Assembly (NCBI RefSeq): GCF_000737595.1 | Contig: NZ_CP006271.1 | Location: forward strand, 2,170,001-2,234,000 | Length of the DNA stretch: 64,000 nucleotides | Source of the DNA: Synechococcus sp. KORDI-52 | Lineage (GTDB): Bacteria; Cyanobacteriota; Cyanobacteriia; PCC-6307; Cyanobiaceae | Reading direction: 5' to 3' | Shown: positions 18,277 to 26,476 of the stretch, piece after piece | How positions within the stretch are numbered: the stretch's first letter is position 1 | How the letters are laid out: each line of letters opens with the position of its first letter | Notes under the pieces: model-generated | Database searches by the model: none | What the model was told of the DNA's origin: nothing | Seen by the model: only the letters and a program-made list of their open reading frames with translations | Program-made: the position numbers and the translations under genes

Positions 18277-18519
18277 TCAGCCCGCGGACAAGGGAGATGG
18301 ATTGTCCTCGGCGTCGAGCAATGCATCCAGCGTGACCGCCGTGCGAACAAGGGCTTGGTAATGCTGAAGACTGCGCCGGTTCTGATCCAACCAGCGGCCG
18401 GGGGCCGCCCCCTCAAGGTCGGGCTGATCGGGGTCCAGCAGGGGCAGATCGTCCTGCTGCGCAATCAAGGCAATGACCAGGTCATGCAAGCGTTGACGGC
18501 GATCGTGGGCTGGGGTCAT
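18277..18519 (-). CDS. Small helical protein coupled to sulfotransferase gene
   Basis: 80 residues, charged and helical (RRQRLHDLVIALIAQQDD, LQHYQALVRTAVTLDALLD), no membrane segment and no recognised family. Its start overlaps the sulfotransferase stop by 4 nt, implying translational coupling, and the GH116 gene follows 59 nt downstream. It could be a partner or regulator of the sulfotransferase, but that is inference from position only. Confidence 0.6.
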   Translation of the reverse strand: MTPAHDRRQRLHDLVIALIAQQDDLPLLDPDQPDLEGAAPGRWLDQNRRSLQHYQALVRTAVTLDALLDAEDNPSPLSAG

Positions 18520-19589
18520 GCCTCCTCCATCAGATCGTGAAGCCGCTGTTGCGCTTCGAAAGGCAGCGTCACCGGATCAGCGATGTAGCTGCGGGCCTCG
18601 TGAATCCGAGCCTGGAGCGGGGCCTGCGCCACCGGCCAGCTGCTGAGCCCGAGTTCGTCATAGATCCGTTTCACCGCAGCGAGAGGTTGGCTGATCAACG
18701 TCTCGTAGGGCAGCTCAACCAACTGCCCTGGAGGGATCCGATGCCGAGACACCTCAAAGGCCTGGAGCAGCTCGCCATGGGCCGCCACCGTTTCCTCCAC
18801 CTGGGTCACAACATCGGGAACGGGCTGAAGCCCCACCAAGGCACCCAACCGTTGCTTCACCTGAACCAGCGAGCGGATCGACGCCTGCGGATCACGGCGC
18901 AGCAGCACAAAGCGTGCCCTGGGGAAGTGACGCAGGAGCATCTCCACCCGGGCGGAATGGGCACTGTTCTTGATCAGCAGCCCCGTCTTCCCCTGGCCGT
19001 CATGGAGCCAGGTGAGCTTGGAGAAATGCAGCCACTGCCGCTCGTAGGCCCGGGACAAGCCAAGAACATTGCGGCGATAAAACCAGGAATAGGCCCGAGG
19101 GAAGGCCATCCCGGCCATGTTGGTGTCCATGGTGAGCCGGGCCAGACCGACCTCATCCTCCTGCGGATCATCCGGCCCCCAGGGCACCGCATCGATCGGC
19201 CGTTGCCGCGTCATCCACGCCTTGAGTGCGGAGCGAATCGAGGGTTTGAGCAGCAAGGCCACCTGCGGCGCCATGGTCAGCGCGTTGCGCGCCGTCGCCA
19301 GCGTGGGGTCACAGGCCAGCAACTGATGCAGATAGGTGGTGCCACTGCGCCAGTGGCCAATCACCACGATCGGATCATCCGGAAGTTCAGCCTTGTGCAA
19401 CCGACGGGCGAACAGACAGGACTGGAGCCATGCCAGGGGCTCAACCACCAGCCCGCTGAGGCTCATCGCCAAGCTCACCCTCCAGCAGGAGAGCGCCGGG
19501 CGACGCAGCTGCAAGCCTCGAAGCAGCACCGCAGGGCGCACAAAGCCGCCAGCCACCAAGCGATCCGACAGCAGGTCAGCCTGTGCCAT
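18516..19589 (-). CDS. Sulfotransferase family protein
   Basis: 357 residues from ATG 19589 (MAQADLLSDRL); an Arg-rich upstream extension of the frame is rejected because it looks like antisense of the divergent gene. The PAPS 5'-phosphosulfate loop is GHWRSGTTYLHQLL (about 77-90), and the 3'-phosphate region lies around RFVLLRRDPQASIRSLVQ. Proteins of this class move sulfate from PAPS to lipids, sugars or small molecules. The hydrophobic N-terminal third may place it at a membrane. Coupled to an 80-residue protein and followed by GH116, it suggests glycan or glycolipid modification; no substrate can be assigned. Confidence 0.85.
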   Translation of the reverse strand: MAQADLLSDRLVAGGFVRPAVLLRGLQLRRPALSCWRVSLAMSLSGLVVEPLAWLQSCLFARRLHKAELPDDPIVVIGHWRSGTTYLHQLLACDPTLATARNALTMAPQVALLLKPSIRSALKAWMTRQRPIDAVPWGPDDPQEDEVGLARLTMDTNMAGMAFPRAYSWFYRRNVLGLSRAYERQWLHFSKLTWLHDGQGKTGLLIKNSAHSARVEMLLRHFPRARFVLLRRDPQASIRSLVQVKQRLGALVGLQPVPDVVTQVEETVAAHGELLQAFEVSRHRIPPGQLVELPYETLISQPLAAVKRIYDELGLSSWPVAQAPLQARIHEARSYIADPVTLPFEAQQRLHDLMEEA

Positions 19590-19621
19590 GGCCCCACAAA
19601 CCCTGACACCAGAATGACGGG

Positions 19622-20881
19622 ATGATCGACGTGATCGGCACCGACGCCGGGGCGCCCGCCTCGTTGCCCGCTCAACAGCAGGCGCTGTTGCGGGGTGCCG
19701 CGGTGATTGCAGTGCCGCAGCGGTTGCAATCCGCTTTGCAGGCTTGGCTGGGGGAGGCACTGCCAGAGCTGATCAGCAGCGATGACCCGCGGGCTCTGGT
19801 GGACAGCCTGCAATCACGGCCTGCGGAACAACCTGTGGTGGTGCTGGCCAGCGGCGACCCGCTCTGGTTCGGCCTGGGGCGGATCCTCTGCGACCGCATT
19901 GGCACGGACCGGCTGCGGTTTCATCCCGCCCCCACATCGCTGCAACTGGCCTTCGCCCGCATCGGTCGCCCCTGGCAGGACGCGGACTGGGTCAGCCTGC
20001 ACGGACGGGACCCCGAGATCCTGGCCAGCGCCTTGCAGAAGCGACCGGCGGCCCTGGCAGTGCTGACGGACCCGAACCAGGGGGGCGCCGCCACCGTGCA
20101 GCAGATATGGCATAGCAGCGGCCTGGAGGCCAGCACGGACCTCTGGCTCTGCGAAAACCTCGGGCACCCCCACGAGCGGGTGCAGCAGATCGCACCCGGC
20201 ACCGCCTTGCCGGCGGACCTGCATCCGCTGCTGATTGCTCTGCTGATCGCCCGGGACCCCGCCGCACCGGATCCCCATCTACTGCCCCTGTTCGGGCTTG
20301 ATGACGGGCTCTACTTGCAGCACAGCGATCACCCCGGGCTGATGACCAAGCGGGAGGTGCGCATCCAACTGCTGGCCGAACTCGCCCTGCCGCAGCAGGG
20401 GGTGCTCTGGGATCTGGGGGCAGGCACCGGCAGCGTCGGTCTGGAGGCCCTGCGCCTGCGCCCGGAGCTGCAACTGCTGGCGGTGGAACGCCGCGCCGGT
20501 GGTGCGCAACTGATCCAACGCAATGCGCAACGGCTTGGGGTCAGCCCCGCAGCGGTGCTGGAGGCTGATGCCACCACGGTGCTGAATGGCGGGCTCCCCG
20601 ATGGCCTCGGCCAGCCCGACCGGGTTCTGCTCGGGGGCGGGGGCGCCCAACGGGAGCGCTTGCTGCAGGACGTGCTGACGCGGCTGCGGCCGGATGGTGT
20701 TGTAGTGATTCCCCTGGCGAGCATCGAGGCCTTGGCCAACGTTCGGCCGCTGCTCGAGAACGCCGGATTGGCAGTGCGCGTGCAACAACTGCAGGCCTGG
20801 CGGGGACAACCGCTGGGGGACGGCACACGCCTGGCGCCGATGAACCCCACCTTGATCGTGACGGGAACCAAACCGGGTTAA
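19622..20881 (+). CDS. cobL: Precorrin-6Y C5,15-methyltransferase (decarboxylating), CbiE-CbiT fusion
   Basis: 419 residues. The N-terminal half (about 1-215) is a tetrapyrrole methylase of the CbiE type (VVVLASGDPLWFGLGR). The C-terminal half (about 225-415) is the CbiT SAM methyltransferase with DLGAGTGSVGLEALRL. Together they methylate C5 and C15 and decarboxylate the corrin ring in cobalamin or pseudocobalamin synthesis. Divergent from the sulfotransferase with 32 nt between. No other cobalamin genes or cobalamin riboswitch are visible nearby. Confidence 0.92.
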   Translation: MIDVIGTDAGAPASLPAQQQALLRGAAVIAVPQRLQSALQAWLGEALPELISSDDPRALVDSLQSRPAEQPVVVLASGDPLWFGLGRILCDRIGTDRLRFHPAPTSLQLAFARIGRPWQDADWVSLHGRDPEILASALQKRPAALAVLTDPNQGGAATVQQIWHSSGLEASTDLWLCENLGHPHERVQQIAPGTALPADLHPLLIALLIARDPAAPDPHLLPLFGLDDGLYLQHSDHPGLMTKREVRIQLLAELALPQQGVLWDLGAGTGSVGLEALRLRPELQLLAVERRAGGAQLIQRNAQRLGVSPAAVLEADATTVLNGGLPDGLGQPDRVLLGGGGAQRERLLQDVLTRLRPDGVVVIPLASIEALANVRPLLENAGLAVRVQQLQAWRGQPLGDGTRLAPMNPTLIVTGTKPG

Positions 20882-20888
20882 AGCGGAT

Positions 20889-21332
20889 TCAGTTGGAAGA
20901 CGTGAGCGGGTCAATCCGAACCGGGTCGCCAATGGAAATCCCCAGCCGCTCCGCCTCCCCGGCTCCGATCTCGATCACCGCCTCAATGAAATCAGCCCGT
21001 CCGTTGCCATCCGCATCGGCGGCGTAGGAGCGACAGGGCAACGCTGCGCAGGTTGGAACGGCACGCACCAAATCGAGCACGCGCCCATCGCGCACAAAGA
21101 TCATGTCGAGAGGCGCAAGGGTGTTGAACATCCAGAAGCGCTGCGGCTGGGGGGTAGAGAAGGGAAACCACATCCCGCGCAAGGGCGGCAAGGCCGGCCT
21201 CTGCATCAACCCCAGCCGCTGCTGCTCCGAACTGCGGGCCACCTCGAGCTCAATGCAACGCTGCTGATCCAGGCACCAGCGGGCCCCAATCGGCAGCCAC
21301 TGCGGGGGCGGCTCAGGGGGCAGAGCATCCAT
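20889..21332 (-). CDS. DUF192 family protein
   Basis: 147 residues with the DUF192 signature: LGLMQRPALPPLRGMWFPF and FWMFNTLAPLDMIFVRDG. The family has a small beta fold of unknown function, frequently exported in other bacteria; here no signal peptide is visible. Its stop lies 7 nt from the convergent cobL stop, and its start is 6 nt from the response regulator stop, so it probably shares a transcript with the response regulator and nadK. Confidence 0.85.
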   Translation of the reverse strand: MDALPPEPPPQWLPIGARWCLDQQRCIELEVARSSEQQRLGLMQRPALPPLRGMWFPFSTPQPQRFWMFNTLAPLDMIFVRDGRVLDLVRAVPTCAALPCRSYAADADGNGRADFIEAVIEIGAGEAERLGISIGDPVRIDPLTSSN

Positions 21333-21338
21333 GGCCGA

Positions 21339-22016
21339 TCAAGCCTCCGGCATCACCTGGCCGAGGCAGTAGCCCCGGCCGCGCACGGTGTGCAGCAAAC
21401 GGCGCTCACCGCCGGCCTCCAGCTTCTGACGCAGGTAGCGCACATACACCTCAACGACATTGCTGCTGGAACGCTCCCCCTGCCACACCTCCTGAAGCAA
21501 CAGCTCGCGACTCAGCACCTGGCCCCGCCGCCGCAACAGCACCTGCAGCAGCATGAATTCCCGGGCTGTCAAGGCCACCACGCGTTCTCCCCGACGCACC
21601 GTCCGGGTGGTGGGATCGAGGCTGAGATCATCGAGCTGAAGCAGCAACGGTCGCTGACTCGAGCGCTGTTGAATCGTGCGGTGCAGGCGCAGACGCAGCA
21701 ACAGATCGCTGGGACCGATCTCTGAAAGCCAAAAATCGTCGGCGCCGGTTCCCAGGCAGGCGGCGCGGGCCTCAACGCTGTCGCGTTCCAGATCCAACAG
21801 GATCGGCATGGCCGCAAAACGGCTGCGCAGGTCTGGAATCAATGGGGCCTGATCGGCCGCCAACACAGCGGCCACCGGGGATTCACCGGGTTCAGGAGCA
21901 TGGGCCGAAGGCCCGGCACTGAGCCAATCGAGGGTGGCGTAGCCCGATGCGGCCAGGCGGGGTGCCAGGGAGACCGCTGAAGGGCCTGCCAGCAGCAACA
22001 GGGGGTCAACGTTCAT
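21339..22016 (-). CDS. OmpR-family response regulator with degenerate receiver
   Basis: 225 residues. The C-terminal winged helix (about 125-222) is intact: [38 protein letters not shown] and [13 protein letters not shown]. The N-terminal receiver (1-115) has the expected length and the late [16 protein letters not shown] segment. However, the acidic pair after strand 1 is absent ([11 protein letters not shown]), the phosphoacceptor strand is not the usual DLVLLD, and the KP motif is replaced by SE. It therefore probably acts without aspartate phosphorylation. A 4-nt overlap with nadK (ATGA) ties it to that gene. Confidence 0.85.
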   Translation of the reverse strand: MNVDPLLLLAGPSAVSLAPRLAASGYATLDWLSAGPSAHAPEPGESPVAAVLAADQAPLIPDLRSRFAAMPILLDLERDSVEARAACLGTGADDFWLSEIGPSDLLLRLRLHRTIQQRSSQRPLLLQLDDLSLDPTTRTVRRGERVVALTAREFMLLQVLLRRRGQVLSRELLLQEVWQGERSSSNVVEVYVRYLRQKLEAGGERRLLHTVRGRGYCLGQVMPEA

Positions 22017-22921
22017 TCCCGTTCGGGCTTGGCGATGTGGGGCAACCCCCAGCCCAGTTTGTTGCGCAGCACCTGGAAAAACTCATGGTCGGCGAGGCGC
22101 ACAAAGCGCACCGGGTGATCGCTGCGACGGATTAGCACCCGATCTTCGGGCCAGACATAGCAACCGGCACTGCCGTCCACCACCATCATCAGCCGCTCAG
22201 GCGTGGCCGGGAACACCGTGACGGGTTCACGGTCGCTGAACACCAGGGCGCGGGAGGCCAGGGAATGGGGCGCGATCGGGGTGAGTTGCAGCACCGGACA
22301 ATCCGGCGTGATCACCGGCCCGCCGGAGCTGAGGGCATAGGCCGTGGACCCCGTCGGCGTGGAGAGGATCACACCATCAGCGGCGATGTCCACCGGGGCG
22401 TGGCGGCCGATGGCGATTTCGAAGTGACACATGCTCGTGAGCGGCTCCCGGTGCAAGGCCATTTCGTTGAGGGACAACGCCTCCCACCGACGCTGATCAC
22501 CCCGCATCACACTCACCACAAGGTTGCTGCGTTCCTCGATCGTCCACTGATCGGTGAGCACCACATCAAGGGCCCGATCCAGATCATCGAGATAGGCCTC
22601 AGCCAGGAATCCCAGGTGACCGGTGTTGATAGTGAGAATCGGAATCCCCACAGGGGCGGTCTGGCGTGCTGCGGAGAGCACCGTGCCGTCCCCCCCCAGA
22701 ACGATGGCCAGCACCATTGATGGATCAAAGCCCTTGGGCACACAGGCGCTATAGCCCCGCAGCCGCAGGTGCTGATCAGGGTTGGCGAAACCCACCATGC
22801 CGCCGGAGCTGCTGGCCCGCTCAACGGCATGGCCGGCTGCCTCGAGGCGGTGTTGAATCGTGTCCGCCGTCTGCACCGCAAGCGGCTTGCCGTCATTGAC
22901 GATCAGTCCGATCCGGGGCAC
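22013..22921 (-). CDS. nadK: NAD kinase
   Basis: 302 residues from a GTG start. The diagnostic [11 protein letters not shown] block (about 76-86), [11 protein letters not shown], and the substrate loop [18 protein letters not shown] all appear. It phosphorylates NAD to NADP, setting the NADPH pool that photosynthesis feeds. Cyanobacteria usually carry two NAD kinases; which one this is cannot be said. The stop overlaps the response-regulator start by 4 nt, so the two are probably co-expressed. Confidence 0.94.
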   Translation of the reverse strand: MPRIGLIVNDGKPLAVQTADTIQHRLEAAGHAVERASSSGGMVGFANPDQHLRLRGYSACVPKGFDPSMVLAIVLGGDGTVLSAARQTAPVGIPILTINTGHLGFLAEAYLDDLDRALDVVLTDQWTIEERSNLVVSVMRGDQRRWEALSLNEMALHREPLTSMCHFEIAIGRHAPVDIAADGVILSTPTGSTAYALSSGGPVITPDCPVLQLTPIAPHSLASRALVFSDREPVTVFPATPERLMMVVDGSAGCYVWPEDRVLIRRSDHPVRFVRLADHEFFQVLRNKLGWGLPHIAKPERE

Positions 22922-23001
22922 TGATCCACGACGGGTAGAGGTCAGCCACAGCCTATGGGACGTGCGAGAACTGAACGAAACTCAGTTACGAAGGTTTCCG
23001 A

Positions 23002-24009
23002 TCAGAACTGCTCGAGGAAGCGCAGATCACTGGTGTAAAGCCGGCGGATGTCATCGATGCCATGGCGCACCATGCAGAACCGCTCCACCCCAAGGCCTGC
23101 GGCGAAACCGCTGTAGCGCTCAGGATCAAGCCCCAGACCCTCCAGCACAGCAGGATCGACCATGCCGCAGCCCATCACCTCCAGCCAACGGCCGCGCCAC
23201 TGCACATCCACCTCGGCTGAGGGCTCTGTGAAGGGGAAGTAGCTGGCCCGAAAGCGCACCGGCAGGTCGCCGAAGAAAGCCTTAAGGAAGGCCATCACCG
23301 TGCCACGCAAATGGCTGAAATCAAGCCCCTCATCAATGGCCAGCACCTCCACCTGGTGGAACACCGGCGAATGGGTGGCATCAACGGCGTCACGGCGATA
23401 AACCCGCCCCGGGGCAACGATCCGAACCGGCGGTGGGTTCTCTTCGAGGTGACGGATCTGAACCGGCGAGGTGTGGGTCCGCATCAACAGGTCACCCCCG
23501 AGATAAAAGGTGTCCTGCATGTCCCGGGCCGGATGGTCCTCGGGAATATTCAGCGCGGTGAAGTTGTAGTGATCCCGCTCCACCTCAGGCCCCTCGGCCA
23601 CGCTGTAGCCCAGGCCCAGGAACAGATCGACGATCTCTTCGGTGGTGGTGATCAGGGGATGGCGATGCCCCATCCGCACCCCTGAAGCCGGAGCGGTGAC
23701 ATCGAGGCTTTCCCTGGCAATGCGCTCTGCCATGGCCGCCTGCTTCACGGCCTGCAGTCGCTCTCCCAACAGCGACTGCACCTGCGTTTTCAACACGTTG
23801 GCGCGCTGACCCACCAGGGGGCGCTCCTGACCAGGCAACTTGCCCATCGCCCCGAGCACACCGGAGATGCGGCCCTTCTTGCCCAGCAGCCCGACCCGCA
23901 GTTGCTCCAGTGCAGCGGCGTCGGCCGCCTCGGCGATCTCCGCCGCGGCCTGCTGCTCAAGAGCATCGAGTTGATCGGTGAGCTGCTGCAGGGTGACCGG
24001 TGCGCTCAC
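23002..24009 (-). CDS. pheS: Phenylalanyl-tRNA synthetase alpha subunit
   Basis: 335 residues: N-terminal coiled coil (about 5-90), then the class II catalytic core with [29 protein letters not shown]-type segment ([20 protein letters not shown]), and motif 3 [20 protein letters not shown]. It forms a heterotetramer with PheT, whose gene is not here. GTG start at 24009, 71 nt from the divergent surE start. It is separated from nadK by 80 nt. Confidence 0.96.
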   Translation of the reverse strand: MSAPVTLQQLTDQLDALEQQAAAEIAEAADAAALEQLRVGLLGKKGRISGVLGAMGKLPGQERPLVGQRANVLKTQVQSLLGERLQAVKQAAMAERIARESLDVTAPASGVRMGHRHPLITTTEEIVDLFLGLGYSVAEGPEVERDHYNFTALNIPEDHPARDMQDTFYLGGDLLMRTHTSPVQIRHLEENPPPVRIVAPGRVYRRDAVDATHSPVFHQVEVLAIDEGLDFSHLRGTVMAFLKAFFGDLPVRFRASYFPFTEPSAEVDVQWRGRWLEVMGCGMVDPAVLEGLGLDPERYSGFAAGLGVERFCMVRHGIDDIRRLYTSDLRFLEQF

Positions 24010-24080
24010 AGGGATGAAACAGAGAGCTGCCGACTGTAATCAGCCAGGCCGCTTAGGTTCATCTCAGTGCGAACGACCCC

Positions 24081-24890
24081 ATGGCCCCGCTGCGGATCCT
24101 GATCAGCAATGACGACGGGGTCTTCGCCGACGGCATCCGAACCCTGGCCGCCGCAGCGGCAGCCCGCGGCCATCAGGTGACGGTGGTCTGCCCGAATCAG
24201 GAACGGTCCGCCACAGGCCATGGCCTGACCCTGCAGACCCCCATCCGCGCCGAGCGGGCCGACGAACTGTTTGCCCCAGGGGTCACCGCCTGGGCCTGCA
24301 GTGGTACCCCCGCCGACTGCATGAAGCTGGCTCTGTTCGAACTGGTGAAAGAGAAACCAGACCTTGTGCTCTCCGGCATCAATCACGGTCCCAACCTGGG
24401 AACAGACGTGTTCTGTTCCGGCACCGTTGCAGCAGCGATGGAGGGAACCTTGGAGGGCATTCGTTCCCTGGCCGTAAGCAGCGCCTGCTTCCAGTGGCGT
24501 CAGTTCCAAGCCGCCGCAGACCTCGCTCTGGAGGTGAGTGAGCAGGCCATCGCCGACCAGTGGCCCGACAACCTGCTGCTCAACCTCAACATCCCCCCCT
24601 GTGCCCGGGAGGAGATGGGTCCACTGCGCTGGACCCGTCTCTCGATCCGGCGCTACGACGAGCAATTCAGCCGTCGGGAAGACCCCCGTGGCCGCGCCTA
24701 CTACTGGCTGGCCGGAGAAGCGGTGCAGGATCTCGAATCAGCCGGAGAAGGCCCCCGGGATTGGCCCAGTGATGTAGCCCAGATTCATGCCAATGCACCC
24801 TCACTCACGCCGATCCAGCCGGACTTGTTCTGGAGGGGCCCCCTCAGCCGACTGCCGCAACTCAAGCTCAAGGATCAGCTGGTGCGGTAA
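24081..24890 (+). CDS. surE: 5'/3'-nucleotidase SurE
   Basis: 269 residues. The metal site starts with SNDDG (9-13), followed by [35 protein letters not shown] and LLLNLNIP, all SurE signatures. The enzyme dephosphorylates nucleoside monophosphates and exopolyphosphate, and in other bacteria supports stationary-phase survival. Divergent from pheS. A short hairpin with a T-run follows 34 nt after the stop. Confidence 0.93.
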   Translation: MAPLRILISNDDGVFADGIRTLAAAAAARGHQVTVVCPNQERSATGHGLTLQTPIRAERADELFAPGVTAWACSGTPADCMKLALFELVKEKPDLVLSGINHGPNLGTDVFCSGTVAAAMEGTLEGIRSLAVSSACFQWRQFQAAADLALEVSEQAIADQWPDNLLLNLNIPPCAREEMGPLRWTRLSIRRYDEQFSRREDPRGRAYYWLAGEAVQDLESAGEGPRDWPSDVAQIHANAPSLTPIQPDLFWRGPLSRLPQLKLKDQLVR

Positions 24891-24924
24891 GGCCAGCGAT
24901 TGCTACTGATAGTGAGTCCCTAAA

Positions 24925-24945
24925 AAGGTTTGAAACCTTCTTTTT
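24925..24945 (+). terminator. Weak rho-independent terminator after surE
   Basis: AAGGTT-TGA-AACCTT forms a 6-bp stem with a 3-nt loop, followed by CTTTTT. It sits 34 nt after the surE stop and marks the boundary to AT-rich accessory sequence. The stem is short, so efficiency is uncertain. Confidence 0.5.
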
Positions 24946-24953
24946 CACTTTCA

Positions 24954-25175
24954 ATGCTGAGGAACTGGACAAAACAAAAACACATTGCACGAGGAGAAGT
25001 CAGACCAGAGACTCCACTCATCCCAATCAACGCGACGGGAAACCTATTAGATCAGTTTTTTGGCATGAGCAATGCTCCTCACCGAGACCAAATCAAAATT
25101 CAGCAACGACTTGCATGCAATATAAAAGCAATCAAAATCATAAACTTGACCACGCCTCAAGATCTATATCCTTAA
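24954..25175 (+). CDS. Doubtful 73-residue hypothetical protein
   Basis: The frame from ATG 24954 encodes a basic, Lys/Arg/Gln-rich 73-residue protein (MLRNWTKQKHIARGEVRPET at the start) with no hydrophobic segment or known motif. It is the only candidate in the 332-nt gap between surE and the HlyD gene. An in-frame TTG at 24930 lies inside the terminator hairpin and is unlikely to be the start. The base composition is much more AT-rich than surE. It may be a recent acquisition, a remnant or a chance frame. Confidence 0.3.
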   Translation: MLRNWTKQKHIARGEVRPETPLIPINATGNLLDQFFGMSNAPHRDQIKIQQRLACNIKAIKIINLTTPQDLYP

Positions 25176-25222
25176 ACAAGCCAGTAGATTGACTCGATTA
25201 CTGATACAGACATTCGATCACT

Positions 25223-26476
25223 TCAAAGACGTTGCAACGATTGGGCTTTATCTTGAAATTCACCCAATAGCAGCTGGAGGTAAGAAACCTTGCGCAACTT
25301 GATATTCGCAGTCAGGCTCATACCCACCTGCAACGGCAGTACAGCACCACTTTTCAAACGGAAATCCTGGTCATCCAGCTGAATGGTTACAGGAAAGCTG
25401 AGTTCTTGCCTCTGTTGCTGAGGATCAGGCTCCAGGGCATCAGATCCAATTTGAATCACTTTCCCTTTAAGAACGCCAAAATCAGTGGAGGGAAACGAGT
25501 CGATGCTGATCTCAGCATTCATGCAGGCCTCGCGCTTTTCAGGACAACCCGGTGCCACTTGGACGAAACCAATTTTATTAGACGGAACCTCAACCTTCGC
25601 TTCAAGTAAACCCTTAGGCACCACCTTCATCACTGTCTGGGTGGATTGCGCCGTGAATCCCCTGGACGTGGGCTTGAGATCAAAGATTATTCCATCAACA
25701 GGAGACTTGAGTTGCTGGTAGCGCAGGGTGACCTTGCTCTGCACCAAGCGCCCATTGAGATCGGCAAGTTCCGACTCCAACTGAGCCGTCTGTTGATCCA
25801 GCAGGGCAATCTGGCGGAGCTTTTCGGCCCTGGTCTGCATGAGTTTGCCTTGGGTTTCAGCAACAATGTTTTGCTGATTGAGGAGCTGCACTTCAGAAAA
25901 GGCACCAGCATCCTCTAACTGCTCGAAGCGATCCAGAATTTCGGACTGGAGCTTTAGATTTTTCTGCAGCATCAGAACCTCTTCCTGATTGACCTGCATG
26001 GTTTTGAGCTTTTCCTGCTCTTTCAACAGCAGTTGTTCCTTCTTCAGCCTGATGGTTTTCTCAAGACTCACCCGCTGTTCTTCACTCGCCTCGGTGTCCA
26101 GCTTCATCAAAACCTGACCAGCCTTCACCCGATCACCTTCTGAAACAAGAATCTGATCAGCCACACCCCCCACGGGCATTTGAATGTCCTGCACTGAGCC
26201 GATTGGCTCAAGCTGCCCTGGGGCCATCACAATTTCTTCGGTACGCGCCAAGGCCAACCATGCCAAACCGAAAATGCTGGTACCGATCAGGGTCCAGGTG
26301 ACGGTACGCATCCAAAAACGACCCTGCTGAAGAATCGAGTCGTCAAAACTGTTGAGATCAGAAGATTTGTGCATGTCGCCATGGTCGAAGCGATGCAACC
26401 AACCGCGTGAGCTCTCGACCAGATTGTTGGAACTCCGCTTGACGAGGGCCACCAACTTTTGGGGATTCATTAACAT
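25223..26476 (-). CDS. HlyD-family membrane fusion protein of a type I secretion system
   Basis: 417 residues: short cytosolic N-terminus, one membrane helix (about 58-78), a biotinyl-lipoyl-like half (IQMPVGGVADQILVSEGDRV), a long coiled coil (about 125-255, rich in KEQ/LEEE-type heptads), the second half of the lipoyl domain (LKSPVDGIIFDL) and a beta-barrel region. It bridges the inner-membrane ABC exporter to an outer-membrane TolC-like channel, which is not encoded here. The start overlaps the ABC stop (TGATG at 26476); an ATG two codons later is also possible. It is the last gene of the secretion operon. Confidence 0.9.
   Translation of the reverse strand: MLMNPQKLVALVKRSSNNLVESSRGWLHRFDHGDMHKSSDLNSFDDSILQQGRFWMRTVTWTLIGTSIFGLAWLALARTEEIVMAPGQLEPIGSVQDIQMPVGGVADQILVSEGDRVKAGQVLMKLDTEASEEQRVSLEKTIRLKKEQLLLKEQEKLKTMQVNQEEVLMLQKNLKLQSEILDRFEQLEDAGAFSEVQLLNQQNIVAETQGKLMQTRAEKLRQIALLDQQTAQLESELADLNGRLVQSKVTLRYQQLKSPVDGIIFDLKPTSRGFTAQSTQTVMKVVPKGLLEAKVEVPSNKIGFVQVAPGCPEKREACMNAEISIDSFPSTDFGVLKGKVIQIGSDALEPDPQQQRQELSFPVTIQLDDQDFRLKSGAVLPLQVGMSLTANIKLRKVSYLQLLLGEFQDKAQSLQRL

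Noticed and set aside
19590-19760. 57-residue Arg-rich N-terminal extension of the sulfotransferase
   Set aside because: It overlaps the divergent cobL start and has random-like composition; MAQADLLSDRL at 19589 fits better.
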